DNA of 17,121 bases. It comes from Flavobacteriales bacterium UBA7690. Its GTDB lineage: Bacteria > Bacteroidota > Bacteroidia > Flavobacteriales_F > PHOS-HE28. The notes below the pieces were generated by a model that worked only from the letters and a program-made list of their open reading frames with translations, was not told the origin of the DNA and made no database searches. Made by a program: the position numbers and the translations under genes. This document shows positions 1 through 6,988 of the stretch, piece by piece; the stretch's first letter is position 1, and the number at the start of each line of letters is the position of its first letter. The DNA lies in NCBI GenBank assembly GCA_002482775.1, contig DLGQ01000064.1, forward strand, positions 1 to 17,121. Direction: 5' to 3'.

Positions 1-235
1 CCCGCATCAGGTACAAGCGGGCTTGCTGCACGTTGGTCTTGCTGTCCGGCCACAGCCACAACGCTTTGGCCAGTAACACTTGGGCGCTGTCCAGCTCGCC
101 CACGGCCGTAGCCACCTCGGCGCGTTGGATCAACGCCGCGCGCACTTTTTCTTCCGAAGGTGCCTTGTTGCGGTCTTTCTGCGCTGCGCACACCATGGGG
201 AACAGCAAGAGGGAGAGGAGGAGGGGGCGATGCAT
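1..235 (-). CDS. Secreted TPR-like protein, N-terminal part (cut by window edge)
   Basis: Reading the minus strand from an ATG at 235 gives 78 open codons that run off the window, so the 3' end is missing. The first 18 or so residues (MHRPLLLSLLLFPMVCA) are a clear Sec signal peptide, with cleavage likely before AQ or Q. The mature part contains a helix pair that resembles one tetratricopeptide repeat: RAEVATAVGELDSAQVLLAKAL, broken here as RAEVATAVGEL and DSAQVLLAKAL, followed by WLWPDS. Such proteins are usually periplasmic or outer-membrane-linked scaffolds in Bacteroidota. There is no Shine-Dalgarno sequence upstream, which is normal for this phylum. The gene diverges from the beta-helix gene to its right. 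The rest of the protein is not visible, so a specific role cannot be given. Confidence 0.7.
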   Translation of the reverse strand, partial: MHRPLLLSLLLFPMVCAAQKDRNKAPSEEKVRAALIQRAEVATAVGELDSAQVLLAKALWLWPDSKTNVQQARLYLMR

Positions 236-388
236 GAGGAAGGAGGGTGCGCAAAGCTGCGCAGCATGCCAAGTTATTCGAAGTTTGATCTGGCGGGACT
301 AGATGAAGGTAGTAGGCATCCGAAAACGGAGACACTGCGAAGGTGCAAGGCTTCATAAAGGTCGCTTGCCTCCCCTTCCCGAATATAA

Positions 389-419
389 TTTGGTTTATCA
401 TGAAATAGGGATAGATTTG
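389..419 (+). promoter_or_regulatory. Bacteroidota-type promoter for the secreted-protein pair
   Basis: TTTG at 389-392 is followed after exactly 19 bases by TAGATTTG at 412-419. This matches the known Bacteroidota sigma-ABfr consensus (TTTG or TTG near -33, and TAnnTTTG near -7) at every fixed position. Transcription would begin near 424-427, leaving a leader of about 60 bases before the ATG at 486. Both downstream genes can be read from it because they overlap. The start site itself is inferred. Confidence 0.72.
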
Positions 420-485
420 AATTACTGACCAACAAACTGTTTGGTAGCCCGCAAGAGCAAAACTTTCAAATAATCACACGACGTC

Positions 486-1583
486 ATGAAGCATTTGATT
501 CTCCTGATCCTCTTCAACCTCTCTCTTAGCTCTGTGTATGCTCAGGTTATCACTAAGCTAAGCGGAGGGGCCTCAAGCTTTTTCTACGATGTGAACGAAT
601 TGAACACGATCGTCAGCGAGGCTATGGACAACGATACGATCATTCTGCCGGGAGGCCCCATCAATTTGAACGGTTCGCTCGTGGTGAACAAGAAGCTTGT
701 CCTCATTGGCGCAGGGATTCAGACCGTTGGTACTCCAGTGACGGGAATAACCACACTCATTGGAACTAACGTCGGCGGTTTTCAAGAGATGGTCGTTGTA
801 GAATCAACTGGTGCAGGATCAAAGTTCACGGGCATGAATTTCCAAGCTCCGTTTCGCTTTGCTGGCTTCGGCAATGACGCTCCTACTTTTTCTGCTGCTT
901 TCGAACGATGCATGTTCTCCAGTGGCTTCGCACTTAGTGCCTTCGCATCACCGGTCGTGCCTCCATCAGCTTCGAACGTCACGGTCAAACAGTGCATCTT
1001 CTTAGGAGAGATTTCTGCCAGCACCAATACCGCCCCGCAAAACTTGTTGATCGAGAATTCGATTCTGGCGGGTGGGTTGAACTTTGGTGGGTCCAATATT
1101 GCTACGGCTCAGGTAACGCAATGTTTGTTGCTCAATATGTCTACGACGAACGGTGCAAATCAAGGAGTGCAGTTCACCAACAGTATCTTCACGAGGAATG
1201 GGTCTAGCTACAACTTGAATAGTGCGTCGAGCTATGCAAATTCCCTCTTTGTGCTGAGTGGAGGCGACCAACTCATCTGGAGTGGCGCATTTAATGGTGG
1301 AAGCAATGTTGGCTTCCAGGGAACTTCAACCAATGTCTTCCTTGACCTTGCCTCATTCACCACATATAGTGAGAATAGTGATTACCACTTGGTGACAGGA
1401 AGCCCTGGGCTTAACATGGGTACAAATGGCGAGGTAGGTATCTATGGCGGACCCACAGGAAGTCAATGGAAGGAAGGTGCCATCCCTTTCAACCCACATT
1501 GGGAAAGCCTACAACCATCACTTGGCATCTCGAACGGAGGGGTGATCAATGTGAGCTTCTCTGGCGCAGCACAACAGGACTGA
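486..1583 (+). CDS. Secreted right-handed beta-helix-like protein
   Basis: This is a 365-residue exported protein. Residues 1-20 (MKHLILLILFNLSLSSVYAQ) form a signal peptide with cleavage likely after A19. From about residue 40 to 330 the protein shows the short, regular turns of a parallel beta-helix of the pectin-lyase-like type: stretches such as NDTIILPGGPINLNGSLVV, the KFTGMNF turn, VTVKQCIFLGE, LLIENSILAG and QGVQFTNSIF alternate hydrophobic strands with N, G and S turns. No catalytic motif is recognisable, so an enzymatic role is not claimed. It lacks its own type IX sorting domain, which is notable because its immediate neighbour has one. The stop overlaps the start of that neighbour (TGATG). 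The ATG at 486 is preferred because it gives the complete signal peptide and lies downstream of a strong promoter. Confidence 0.8.
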   Translation: MKHLILLILFNLSLSSVYAQVITKLSGGASSFFYDVNELNTIVSEAMDNDTIILPGGPINLNGSLVVNKKLVLIGAGIQTVGTPVTGITTLIGTNVGGFQEMVVVESTGAGSKFTGMNFQAPFRFAGFGNDAPTFSAAFERCMFSSGFALSAFASPVVPPSASNVTVKQCIFLGEISASTNTAPQNLLIENSILAGGLNFGGSNIATAQVTQCLLLNMSTTNGANQGVQFTNSIFTRNGSSYNLNSASSYANSLFVLSGGDQLIWSGAFNGGSNVGFQGTSTNVFLDLASFTTYSENSDYHLVTGSPGLNMGTNGEVGIYGGPTGSQWKEGAIPFNPHWESLQPSLGISNGGVINVSFSGAAQQD

Positions 1584-3406
1584 TGGCCATGTTACGCAAG
1601 AACCTCATCAGCTTAAGTGCACTAGCACTTGCATGTGGTGTGCATGCGCAGGCACCAAATATCGTAGGGTACGAGTACTGGTTCGATCAGAATCATGAAG
1701 CCCGTGTAACGGTCCAAGTGACACCGGCTCCGGTCCTGGACCTTTCTAATGCCCCGCTAAACACAACTGGCCTTGCTCTTGGCCAGCATGTGGTCCATAT
1801 GCGCTGGCAGGACTTGGCAGATGGTCAGTCGCGGTGGAGTAGTGTTGTAAGTCGAAACTTCCACGTTTCACAGCCAGGACCTTGGGAGATCACAGCACTC
1901 CGGTATTGGTGGAGCAACGATGCTGAACCTGCGCTGGACTCAGATATGCGATACTTGGTATTTCAGACACCGCAAAGCTCAATAGACCACAATGGGCTGA
2001 TGGAGCTTTGTGGTTTTCCGACCGGGCAACAAACACTGAAATTCCAACTACGCGACAACCACGGGCAATGGAGTGCAGTTGTCACCCGAACCGTGACTAT
2101 TCAACCGGCAGGTATATTGGGAACGCCTCAAGTCACCGCTTCGCAACAGGTGTACTGTCCGGGGGATATTGTCACACTGACCGCGACTCCACCAACTGGA
2201 AGTGGTTTTGCTGTACCCACAAGTTACGAGTGGACAATTCCGGAAGGTACAGGATGGGAGCATGTGCCTAGCTCCACGAATACTATTAGCGTTACGATCG
2301 GCACCACCTCGGGCATCGTGCAAGTTGCATCCAGGAATTTTTGCGGAACCAGTAGTTCGGCGCTGTTATCGCTGACCATCCCGCAAGTCCCGGATCAACC
2401 AAGTGAGATCGTAGGTCCGCTTACAGTTTGTGTCGGTTCTGCTTTGGATTACAGTATAGCTCAAACTGTAGACATTACTTACGCGTGGTCCGTCGATGGA
2501 ATGAATTGGTCCGGCGTGGGGATTGGAAACATCTACGACGCCCAAGCGGGTACAGAGGATGCCACCATCACGGTAATACCTCTCAATACCTGTGGCGTTG
2601 AGGGCTTGGCCCAAACAATTGACATCACTGTGGACCCAGCGCCCGACGCTGGAAGTGATGGAAGTCTGCTGACCTGTTCAGATGGAGGGGTACTTGACCT
2701 CTCCGCCTCTCTGGGAGGTACTCCTCAGGTAGGAGGAAGCTGGAGCGGCCCGAGTCCGGTGATAGGCGGCGAATATGACCCTTCCACCATGGAACCTGGT
2801 ATTTATACATACACCGTTACGGGCAATGCGCTATGTCCCGATGCTGTTGCTGGTGTAACGGTGTCTGAGAATGTTGCACCAGTTGTGTTGCCGTCGACTA
2901 TTCCAGGAACGGGACTGATCGGTGAGATCCTATCATTCGCGATCGTGCCTATTGATGGTGCCGAATACCTATGGTCGCTGCCCGATGATTGGGTGACCGT
3001 GGACCCGACTGGTGCATTGGTTGAAGCTTCTGTAGAGGGCGACTGGGGGGAGTTCCAAGTATGTGTTGCTGTTACACTTGAAGCTTGCACCCCAGCCACC
3101 AGTTGTTTCGATGTAACTGTAGCTGGAACAGTGGGCCAGAACGAAATATCTCGCCCAGACAGTTGGTTAAGCGTGTACCCCAATCCCTCAGCGGGGTTGT
3201 TCCATGTGGTCCCAAGTGCACTGTGGAATGGACCTATTGAGCTGAGCATCTACGATGCCTTGGGCCAATTGGTGTACGGGCCACGCTTGTCTAATGATCA
3301 TCAAGCATATACAGTCAGGATGGAGGAACAGCCTAACGGCTTCTATTTCGTACGTGTTGTGGGTGCTTGGGGAGTAAAGGGGACAGAGGTGATCCTTCAG
3401 CGATGA
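1583..3406 (+). CDS. Type IX secretion cargo protein with Ig/PKD-like modules
   Basis: This is a 607-residue surface or secreted protein. The start is placed at the ATG at 1583, which overlaps the stop of the upstream gene as TGATG and gives a proper signal peptide (residues 1-23, ending ACGVHAQ); a longer open frame back to 1466 would bury that peptide. Residues 28-95 and 105-172 are two related modules, each with an aromatic opening (YEYWFD, LRYWWSND), a G-(Q)-H/Q turn, and a closing G-Q-S/W-x-W/S-x-V-V motif. Residues 180-515 hold PKD-like or Ig-like domains with paired cysteines. Residues 527-607 form a type IX sorting domain (TIGR04183-like): SVYPNPSAGLF, then LSIYDALGQLVY, then PNGFYFVRV and a basic end. 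Such domains direct passage through the outer membrane and attachment or release. The ligand or substrate is unknown. Confidence 0.87.
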   Translation: MAMLRKNLISLSALALACGVHAQAPNIVGYEYWFDQNHEARVTVQVTPAPVLDLSNAPLNTTGLALGQHVVHMRWQDLADGQSRWSSVVSRNFHVSQPGPWEITALRYWWSNDAEPALDSDMRYLVFQTPQSSIDHNGLMELCGFPTGQQTLKFQLRDNHGQWSAVVTRTVTIQPAGILGTPQVTASQQVYCPGDIVTLTATPPTGSGFAVPTSYEWTIPEGTGWEHVPSSTNTISVTIGTTSGIVQVASRNFCGTSSSALLSLTIPQVPDQPSEIVGPLTVCVGSALDYSIAQTVDITYAWSVDGMNWSGVGIGNIYDAQAGTEDATITVIPLNTCGVEGLAQTIDITVDPAPDAGSDGSLLTCSDGGVLDLSASLGGTPQVGGSWSGPSPVIGGEYDPSTMEPGIYTYTVTGNALCPDAVAGVTVSENVAPVVLPSTIPGTGLIGEILSFAIVPIDGAEYLWSLPDDWVTVDPTGALVEASVEGDWGEFQVCVAVTLEACTPATSCFDVTVAGTVGQNEISRPDSWLSVYPNPSAGLFHVVPSALWNGPIELSIYDALGQLVYGPRLSNDHQAYTVRMEEQPNGFYFVRVVGAWGVKGTEVILQR

Positions 3407-3608
3407 ACGCTGTTCGGCCCCCGGTTAGATCTAAAGCACAGTAGCATTGATGTATGGTCCACCGCATGGTACAAGAAGTGTTGATGCGGAGGCCAAAGTC
3501 TGAAAAGCAACTTACCAACCTATAGAGGGGCGCCGTAGGGCCGCAGACGCAACTGCCGGTGAGGCTAAAAGGTCGAATGCGAGAGCTCCTGCGGAGCAAA
3601 TATTTTGA
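3407..3608. other. Convergent intergenic gap with a short hairpin
   Basis: This gap lies between the end of the plus-strand secreted genes and the end of the minus-strand defence block. I see no gene. A small perfect hairpin, GCTCC-TGC-GGAGC at 3585-3597, is followed on the plus strand by an A/T-rich run (AAATATTTT), so it could be a weak terminator. A five-base stem is short and may be chance. Confidence 0.3.
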
Positions 3609-3857
3609 TTACCTCCGATCAAAGAGATTGGTCAAAAGGTAGCCGATCAGTAATACAGCTCCCACCGCCAAAGCAGCCTTCACGATCTCATCAACAGGCC
3701 CACCAGATGTGTAGCTCTTGTACTGCTGTTCGGACAGATTGCCATTGCGATAGAGCATGTACATATACTCATCACGCTCAACAGGTGATGCGATACCTGC
3801 TCGAACGCGTTCGCCTAAATAAGAGAGCCGGTTGTAGTCGATCCCGTTCATTCTCAC
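3609..3857 (-). CDS. Small tail-anchored membrane protein, unknown function
   Basis: The protein is 80-82 residues. The start is either a GTG at 3857 that shares GTGA with the stop of the upstream gene, or the ATG at 3851 just after that stop; translation would be coupled in both cases. The N-terminal half is predicted to be a soluble helical segment (LGERVRAGIASPVERDEYMY, then YRNGNLSEQQYKSY), whose G-N-L-S-E-x-x-Y turn recalls short SHOCT-like helix pairs; this likeness is weak. Residues about 57-76 (VKAALAVGAVLLIGYLLTNL) form one membrane span close to the C-terminus, ending in F-D-R-R. It is the last gene of the minus-strand block, so it may be an accessory of the Mrr-like nuclease. I do not recognise the family. 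Confidence 0.68.
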   Translation of the reverse strand: MRMNGIDYNRLSYLGERVRAGIASPVERDEYMYMLYRNGNLSEQQYKSYTSGGPVDEIVKAALAVGAVLLIGYLLTNLFDRR

Positions 3858-4138
3858 TTGTTTGGCCCGAGTTGTTTCATGGCATCACGGATCATCGGCA
3901 ACAACTGTGGCAGCAGATCAATGGTTTGTTGCTGCAACGCATCATGCCGTTCAAGATCCTTTTGTTTGAGCTCAAGCTGCCTGAGTTCGTCCTTGGAAGC
4001 CAAGCTGTCGCATTTGCGCTTTAGGTCGTTGATCTCATCCTTGAATGCATTAACCGTTCTGAAATGCCAGAAGAGGAAACCTCCAATAACCACGATAACG
4101 CCAAGAAGCGGACCGAGATGCTCAAGGAGTTCCATCAT
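3854..4138 (-). CDS. Small membrane protein with coiled coil, unknown function
   Basis: The protein has 94 residues from the ATG at 4138; an ATG one codon later and a TTG at 4144 are alternatives. An N-terminal membrane span (about residues 9-25, LGPLLGVIVVIGGFLFWHF) is followed by a long charged helix from about residue 30 to 70 with a heptad-like pattern (AFKDEINDLKRKCDSLASK, then LRQLELKQKDLERHDALQQQ), so the product is probably an oligomeric coiled coil anchored in the inner membrane. The C-terminal part (LLPQLLPMIRDAMKQL) is amphipathic. It begins 18 bases after the mrr stop and overlaps the next small gene, which implies a single mRNA and perhaps a joint product. Phage Rz-like or phage-shock-like proteins can look similar, but nothing else phage-like is near. 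Confidence 0.7.
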   Translation of the reverse strand: MMELLEHLGPLLGVIVVIGGFLFWHFRTVNAFKDEINDLKRKCDSLASKDELRQLELKQKDLERHDALQQQTIDLLPQLLPMIRDAMKQLGPNK

Positions 4139-4156
4139 TGCCAAGGTAACACTGTC

Positions 4157-5056
4157 TTACTCCGCCGCACCTAAGAACCAAACCGCATGCAACGGCAACC
4201 GTGCCCGGTCTTCGTCCGGCATTTTGCTGTAGAACTCCCGCCACAGTTCAATGAAGCGGTCGAGGTCAATAAGCTCGCAGTGCGTGTTGCTGGTGCGGGC
4301 TTCGCGGGTCGAATCTTTACTGAACTTACCGCTTGTGACGAATAGTCCCGCTTCGCCCGGGCGGTTACTTACGCCAATTAGAGCTCGCACGTCAGTCGGT
4401 GGGATGCTCGTATCGGGCTTATGCTTCACTTGAACTTTCACCCTTGGCGTGGTCATGCCTAAAGGATCCTGATAAGCGATGATGTCCACGCCACCATCCG
4501 CACCACGTGGTGCTATGAGTGGTGTGTGATAACCCATGGCGCGGAGTAGTGCAGCCACCAGATCTTGGAATTCGTAATCTCCTTTTCGTCGGATGTGGTC
4601 CACAATACTCTCTCTGGCATTGCTCTCCATCAGTTCGATGTTGATCGCCGCGCTGACCTCTAGTGGCTCATCTTCCTTGTCCAGTGCCTCCGGCTTGGTC
4701 TTCTTGTTCTCGCGTGCCCAATTTTTGTAGGCGGTGGTAGCGGCTTCCATCAACGAGTCCGCACCCTTGCTCATGGCCTTCTCGCCTTCAGGTGTAAGGG
4801 TCCAGATGCCGTTGTTCTTGACCAGGAAGCCCGCTTTCGCGCAATCCAGCGAGTAGAAGTGGAAGATGCTGCCCCAGCGCACATAGCCGGTCTTCTCATA
4901 GATCAGCAGTTCCCACTCGTTCAGTTGCACACGCTGCGGTATTCGCTCCAGAATGTCCTTCAGTGCCATGGTGCCGCCGTTCTCCTTCAGCAACTGAAAG
5001 GCAGCGTACACGGTCTTGGTCGCGCTGGCTCGGGAGTTAGAGACGGGCTTGGTCAT
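4157..5056 (-). CDS. mrr: Mrr-like type IV restriction endonuclease
   Basis: This 299-residue protein is close to the usual Mrr length. Residues 12-95 match the N-terminal Mrr winged helix (VYAAFQLLKENGG; a tail ending in WTLTPEGEKAM), which binds DNA. Residues 150-275 form the nuclease domain with the PD-(D/E)xK signature: an early acidic helix at E162-F-x-x-L-V, then RGADGGVDII with D191, then VQVKHK with Q209 and K211. Mrr-type enzymes typically cut modified DNA in the cytoplasm; target specificity cannot be read here. The ATG at 5056 is the natural start. A gap of 101 bases separates it from pycC, so it may have its own promoter; 18 bases separate it from the following membrane gene. Catalytic residues appear complete, so it is likely active. 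Confidence 0.9.
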   Translation of the reverse strand: MTKPVSNSRASATKTVYAAFQLLKENGGTMALKDILERIPQRVQLNEWELLIYEKTGYVRWGSIFHFYSLDCAKAGFLVKNNGIWTLTPEGEKAMSKGADSLMEAATTAYKNWARENKKTKPEALDKEDEPLEVSAAINIELMESNARESIVDHIRRKGDYEFQDLVAALLRAMGYHTPLIAPRGADGGVDIIAYQDPLGMTTPRVKVQVKHKPDTSIPPTDVRALIGVSNRPGEAGLFVTSGKFSKDSTREARTSNTHCELIDLDRFIELWREFYSKMPDEDRARLPLHAVWFLGAAE

Positions 5057-5157
5057 GGTGTGATATTACAATTACTGCTGAGCATCGAGGTCTTCCTCAC
5101 TTCCGGAATGTAATTGATTGAAGGGTCGCGGCGACGTACGTTTGACATGGAAAGGCC

Positions 5158-5853
5158 CTACAACCCCCAATGCCAATTGGACTCGTAAGCAACAATCCCC
5201 CTATCCTGCCAGCTGAACTTCGACCACATTGACCTCGGAGGTGTACCTCCCATCTTCACTTGATCTGTGAGCCGATTATACACATCGGCCGTGATGAATG
5301 AGCTCGATGTACTTCGCACTGCACACAGCTTGGCGGCATAATTAGCTGCACGGCCAACCCAAACAAGATCATTTGCTCCACGTATGCCAGTTCGTGCAAC
5401 GAAAAGCTTGCTGTAGTCTACCCCAACCGCCTGTTTCATGACATAGCCGGTGTTGGGATACTCTGCCTGAATTGCCGGGTTGATGATGTCTTTGACCAAA
5501 TAGTGAATGTGCAGAGCACTTTTAGCGGCACTATCACAACAATTGTCGCCGATGAAGACGGCCATCACTCGATCCCCATCAAAGGACGTTATGCTTCCAC
5601 CGGCACCACGGATGATCTCACAGGCACCAACGAGGTAGCACTTGTAGACCTCGGCTGCGAACCAATCCTTGAATCCATTAACCAATGCTGTGGATTCGGC
5701 TAGGTCTGCATACAATACAGCGCCTTCAAGCTCAACTGCATCATTACCGAGCTTTACATCAGTAGCTTCTGGAACCACTCTTCCTTCACGCCGTTGCCAC
5801 TGTGTTTTCAGTATCCCCTTAATGATACTCGTGATGTCATCCTTCGTCTTCAT
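5158..5853 (-). CDS. pycC: Pycsar pyrimidine cyclase PycC
   Basis: This is a 231-residue stand-alone class III nucleotide cyclase. In Pycsar, PycC converts CTP or UTP to cyclic CMP or cyclic UMP on phage infection. Visible motifs are YADLAEST with metal-binding D50, FDGDRVMAVF with the second metal aspartate D94, and GRAANYAAKL with N171, where the usual transition-state arginine position holds K175. The last feature sets it apart from housekeeping adenylate cyclases. There is no sensor, membrane or HAMP domain, as expected for PycC. The ATG at 5853 lies seven bases after the stop of the gene for a cyclic-nucleotide-binding TIR effector, which is the strongest evidence for the assignment. Whether it makes cCMP or cUMP cannot be decided from the sequence. 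An ordinary adenylate cyclase is the alternative, but is unlikely given the partner. Confidence 0.86.
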   Translation of the reverse strand: MKTKDDITSIIKGILKTQWQRREGRVVPEATDVKLGNDAVELEGAVLYADLAESTALVNGFKDWFAAEVYKCYLVGACEIIRGAGGSITSFDGDRVMAVFIGDNCCDSAAKSALHIHYLVKDIINPAIQAEYPNTGYVMKQAVGVDYSKLFVARTGIRGANDLVWVGRAANYAAKLCAVRSTSSSFITADVYNRLTDQVKMGGTPPRSMWSKFSWQDRGIVAYESNWHWGL

Positions 5854-5860
5854 GTCTAGT

Positions 5861-6775
5861 TTATATTGGGCCCAGCCGACTAATAACTGCTCTCAGTTCA
5901 GTACATGTCGGGCCAAGCATTGCCTTTAAGTTTGAACCTTTGGCAGGGTTGTAATCCAAGGGCTTAACTCCCATAAGATCTGTTGGGAGCTTTAAGTCAA
6001 CCCCACGCGGCTTCAGGAACATTGAACGCTCGCGACCAATCCGACCAATGAGCATTCCTAGTTCAAGAACAACATTGTCCCTTGGGCTAAATGACTCATC
6101 TCCTCTGGATTTGGTGATGTCATCTGCCGTCATGATGATCAATCCAAAGTCTACTCTCTCAATCAGTGCGCAAAGGTCTTCGATAGGGGTCTTCGAGGTA
6201 TTGAACACACCGTCAGTCCATACCTCAACCATGATTGCATCATGGTCAAGCATAGCCTGTAACTCCTGTGCCAGCGCCAAGCCTTCCGTTGAGCAACCAA
6301 TGAAAAAGGTGGGCTGCTCTCGCTTTGGGATGATCAGTTTGTTTCTCTCAGCCAGCCGCCTAGAAAGATCCACCGCAATCCGCCGCCAAAGTTCGGAATG
6401 ACTGTTTGCGAATGCAGTGAAGTCTGCTTCGGTAAACCTAATTGCCAAAACGGCTGTACTCGCAACCAGACCTGCCGTGCGCCGAGAAGTTGTATCCAAG
6501 AGTGCAATCTCACCAACGTGATAGCCGACGCTGCGCTTGGCAAGCACGCGAGCGTGGACAACCACATCAACATCGCCAGATAAGATAAAGTAAATTTCAT
6601 TCGAAGGGTCACCTTGCTCAAATATCTTCTCCCCCGCCTTGTATTCACAGAGGGTTCCCTTCTTTGCAAGAGTTTCAAGATCTACGATGTTCCGTAGCAA
6701 AGGGCTGTTGCCCAATGCTTCGCACAGGAGCCGGTACTTGTGTGGTCCCTTGAATCTGTCTTTCATTGATTTCAT
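5861..6775 (-). CDS. pycTIR: Pycsar effector PycTIR (cyclic-nucleotide-binding plus TIR)
   Basis: The protein has 304 residues in two domains. Residues about 25-145 are a cyclic-nucleotide-binding fold: EYKAGEKIFEQGDPSNEIYF, ILSGDVDVVV, and the phosphate cassette GEIALLDTTSRRTA with G88, E89 and R98/R99. Residues about 153-300 are the TIR-like domain of the PF10137 kind: PTFFIGCSTEGLALAQEL, VDFGLIIMTADD, and the signature PRDNVVLELGMLIGRIGRER, where E238 is the likely catalytic glutamate. In described Pycsar systems, binding of the PycC product activates the TIR domain, which degrades NAD and halts the infected cell. The ATG at 6775 is used; an ATG at 6766 is possible. The partner gene pycC follows after seven bases. 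No membrane span is present, so this is the TIR type and not the PycTM type. Confidence 0.88.
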   Translation of the reverse strand: MKSMKDRFKGPHKYRLLCEALGNSPLLRNIVDLETLAKKGTLCEYKAGEKIFEQGDPSNEIYFILSGDVDVVVHARVLAKRSVGYHVGEIALLDTTSRRTAGLVASTAVLAIRFTEADFTAFANSHSELWRRIAVDLSRRLAERNKLIIPKREQPTFFIGCSTEGLALAQELQAMLDHDAIMVEVWTDGVFNTSKTPIEDLCALIERVDFGLIIMTADDITKSRGDESFSPRDNVVLELGMLIGRIGRERSMFLKPRGVDLKLPTDLMGVKPLDYNPAKGSNLKAMLGPTCTELRAVISRLGPI

Positions 6776-6799
6776 AGCCGTGCTAGGTTCGGTGAACAG

Positions 6800-6943
6800 T
6801 TATCGCTTTGCTTTCTCCATCCCCCTCACCACCTCCATCGTCCCCACACTCACCGTCGTCACCCTCTTCAACAAGTCTATCGCTTTCGCCTTATAGTCTG
6901 CGAAACGGTAGGGGTTGAACTTATCGGGGATAGTGGAGTCCAT
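6800..6943 (-). pseudogene. Relic C-terminus of a second type IIG/ISP-like enzyme
   Basis: A 47-codon open frame (ATG at 6943, TAA at 6802-6800) matches the last part of the restriction-modification enzyme encoded at 7518-10616. Over 38 residues, 30 are identical with no gap (shared core RFADYK, IDLL, VTTVSVGTMEVV), and by my count about 94 of 114 bases agree between 6827-6940 and 7548-7661. The last eight residues differ (RGMEKAKR against DAMHAHERL), so this is not a simple recent copy. The rest of the homologous gene is absent. It ends 24 bases before the pycTIR start and could be transcribed through. A functional short peptide is possible but less likely. Confidence 0.75.
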
Positions 6944-6988
6944 GCATCCAAGATATGCGTTGAGTCGATTGATCATATGTACTCGAAC

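Noticed and set aside
3605..4024. 139-codon plus-strand frame across the two small membrane genes
   Set aside because: The minus-strand frames show membrane spans, a coiled coil and coupled starts; the plus-strand product shows none of these.
3609..4138. Toxin-antitoxin or phage spanin pair
   Set aside because: Two small overlapping genes invite this reading, but both products appear membrane-anchored, neither has an antitoxin DNA-binding domain or a lipoprotein signal, and no phage genes are near.
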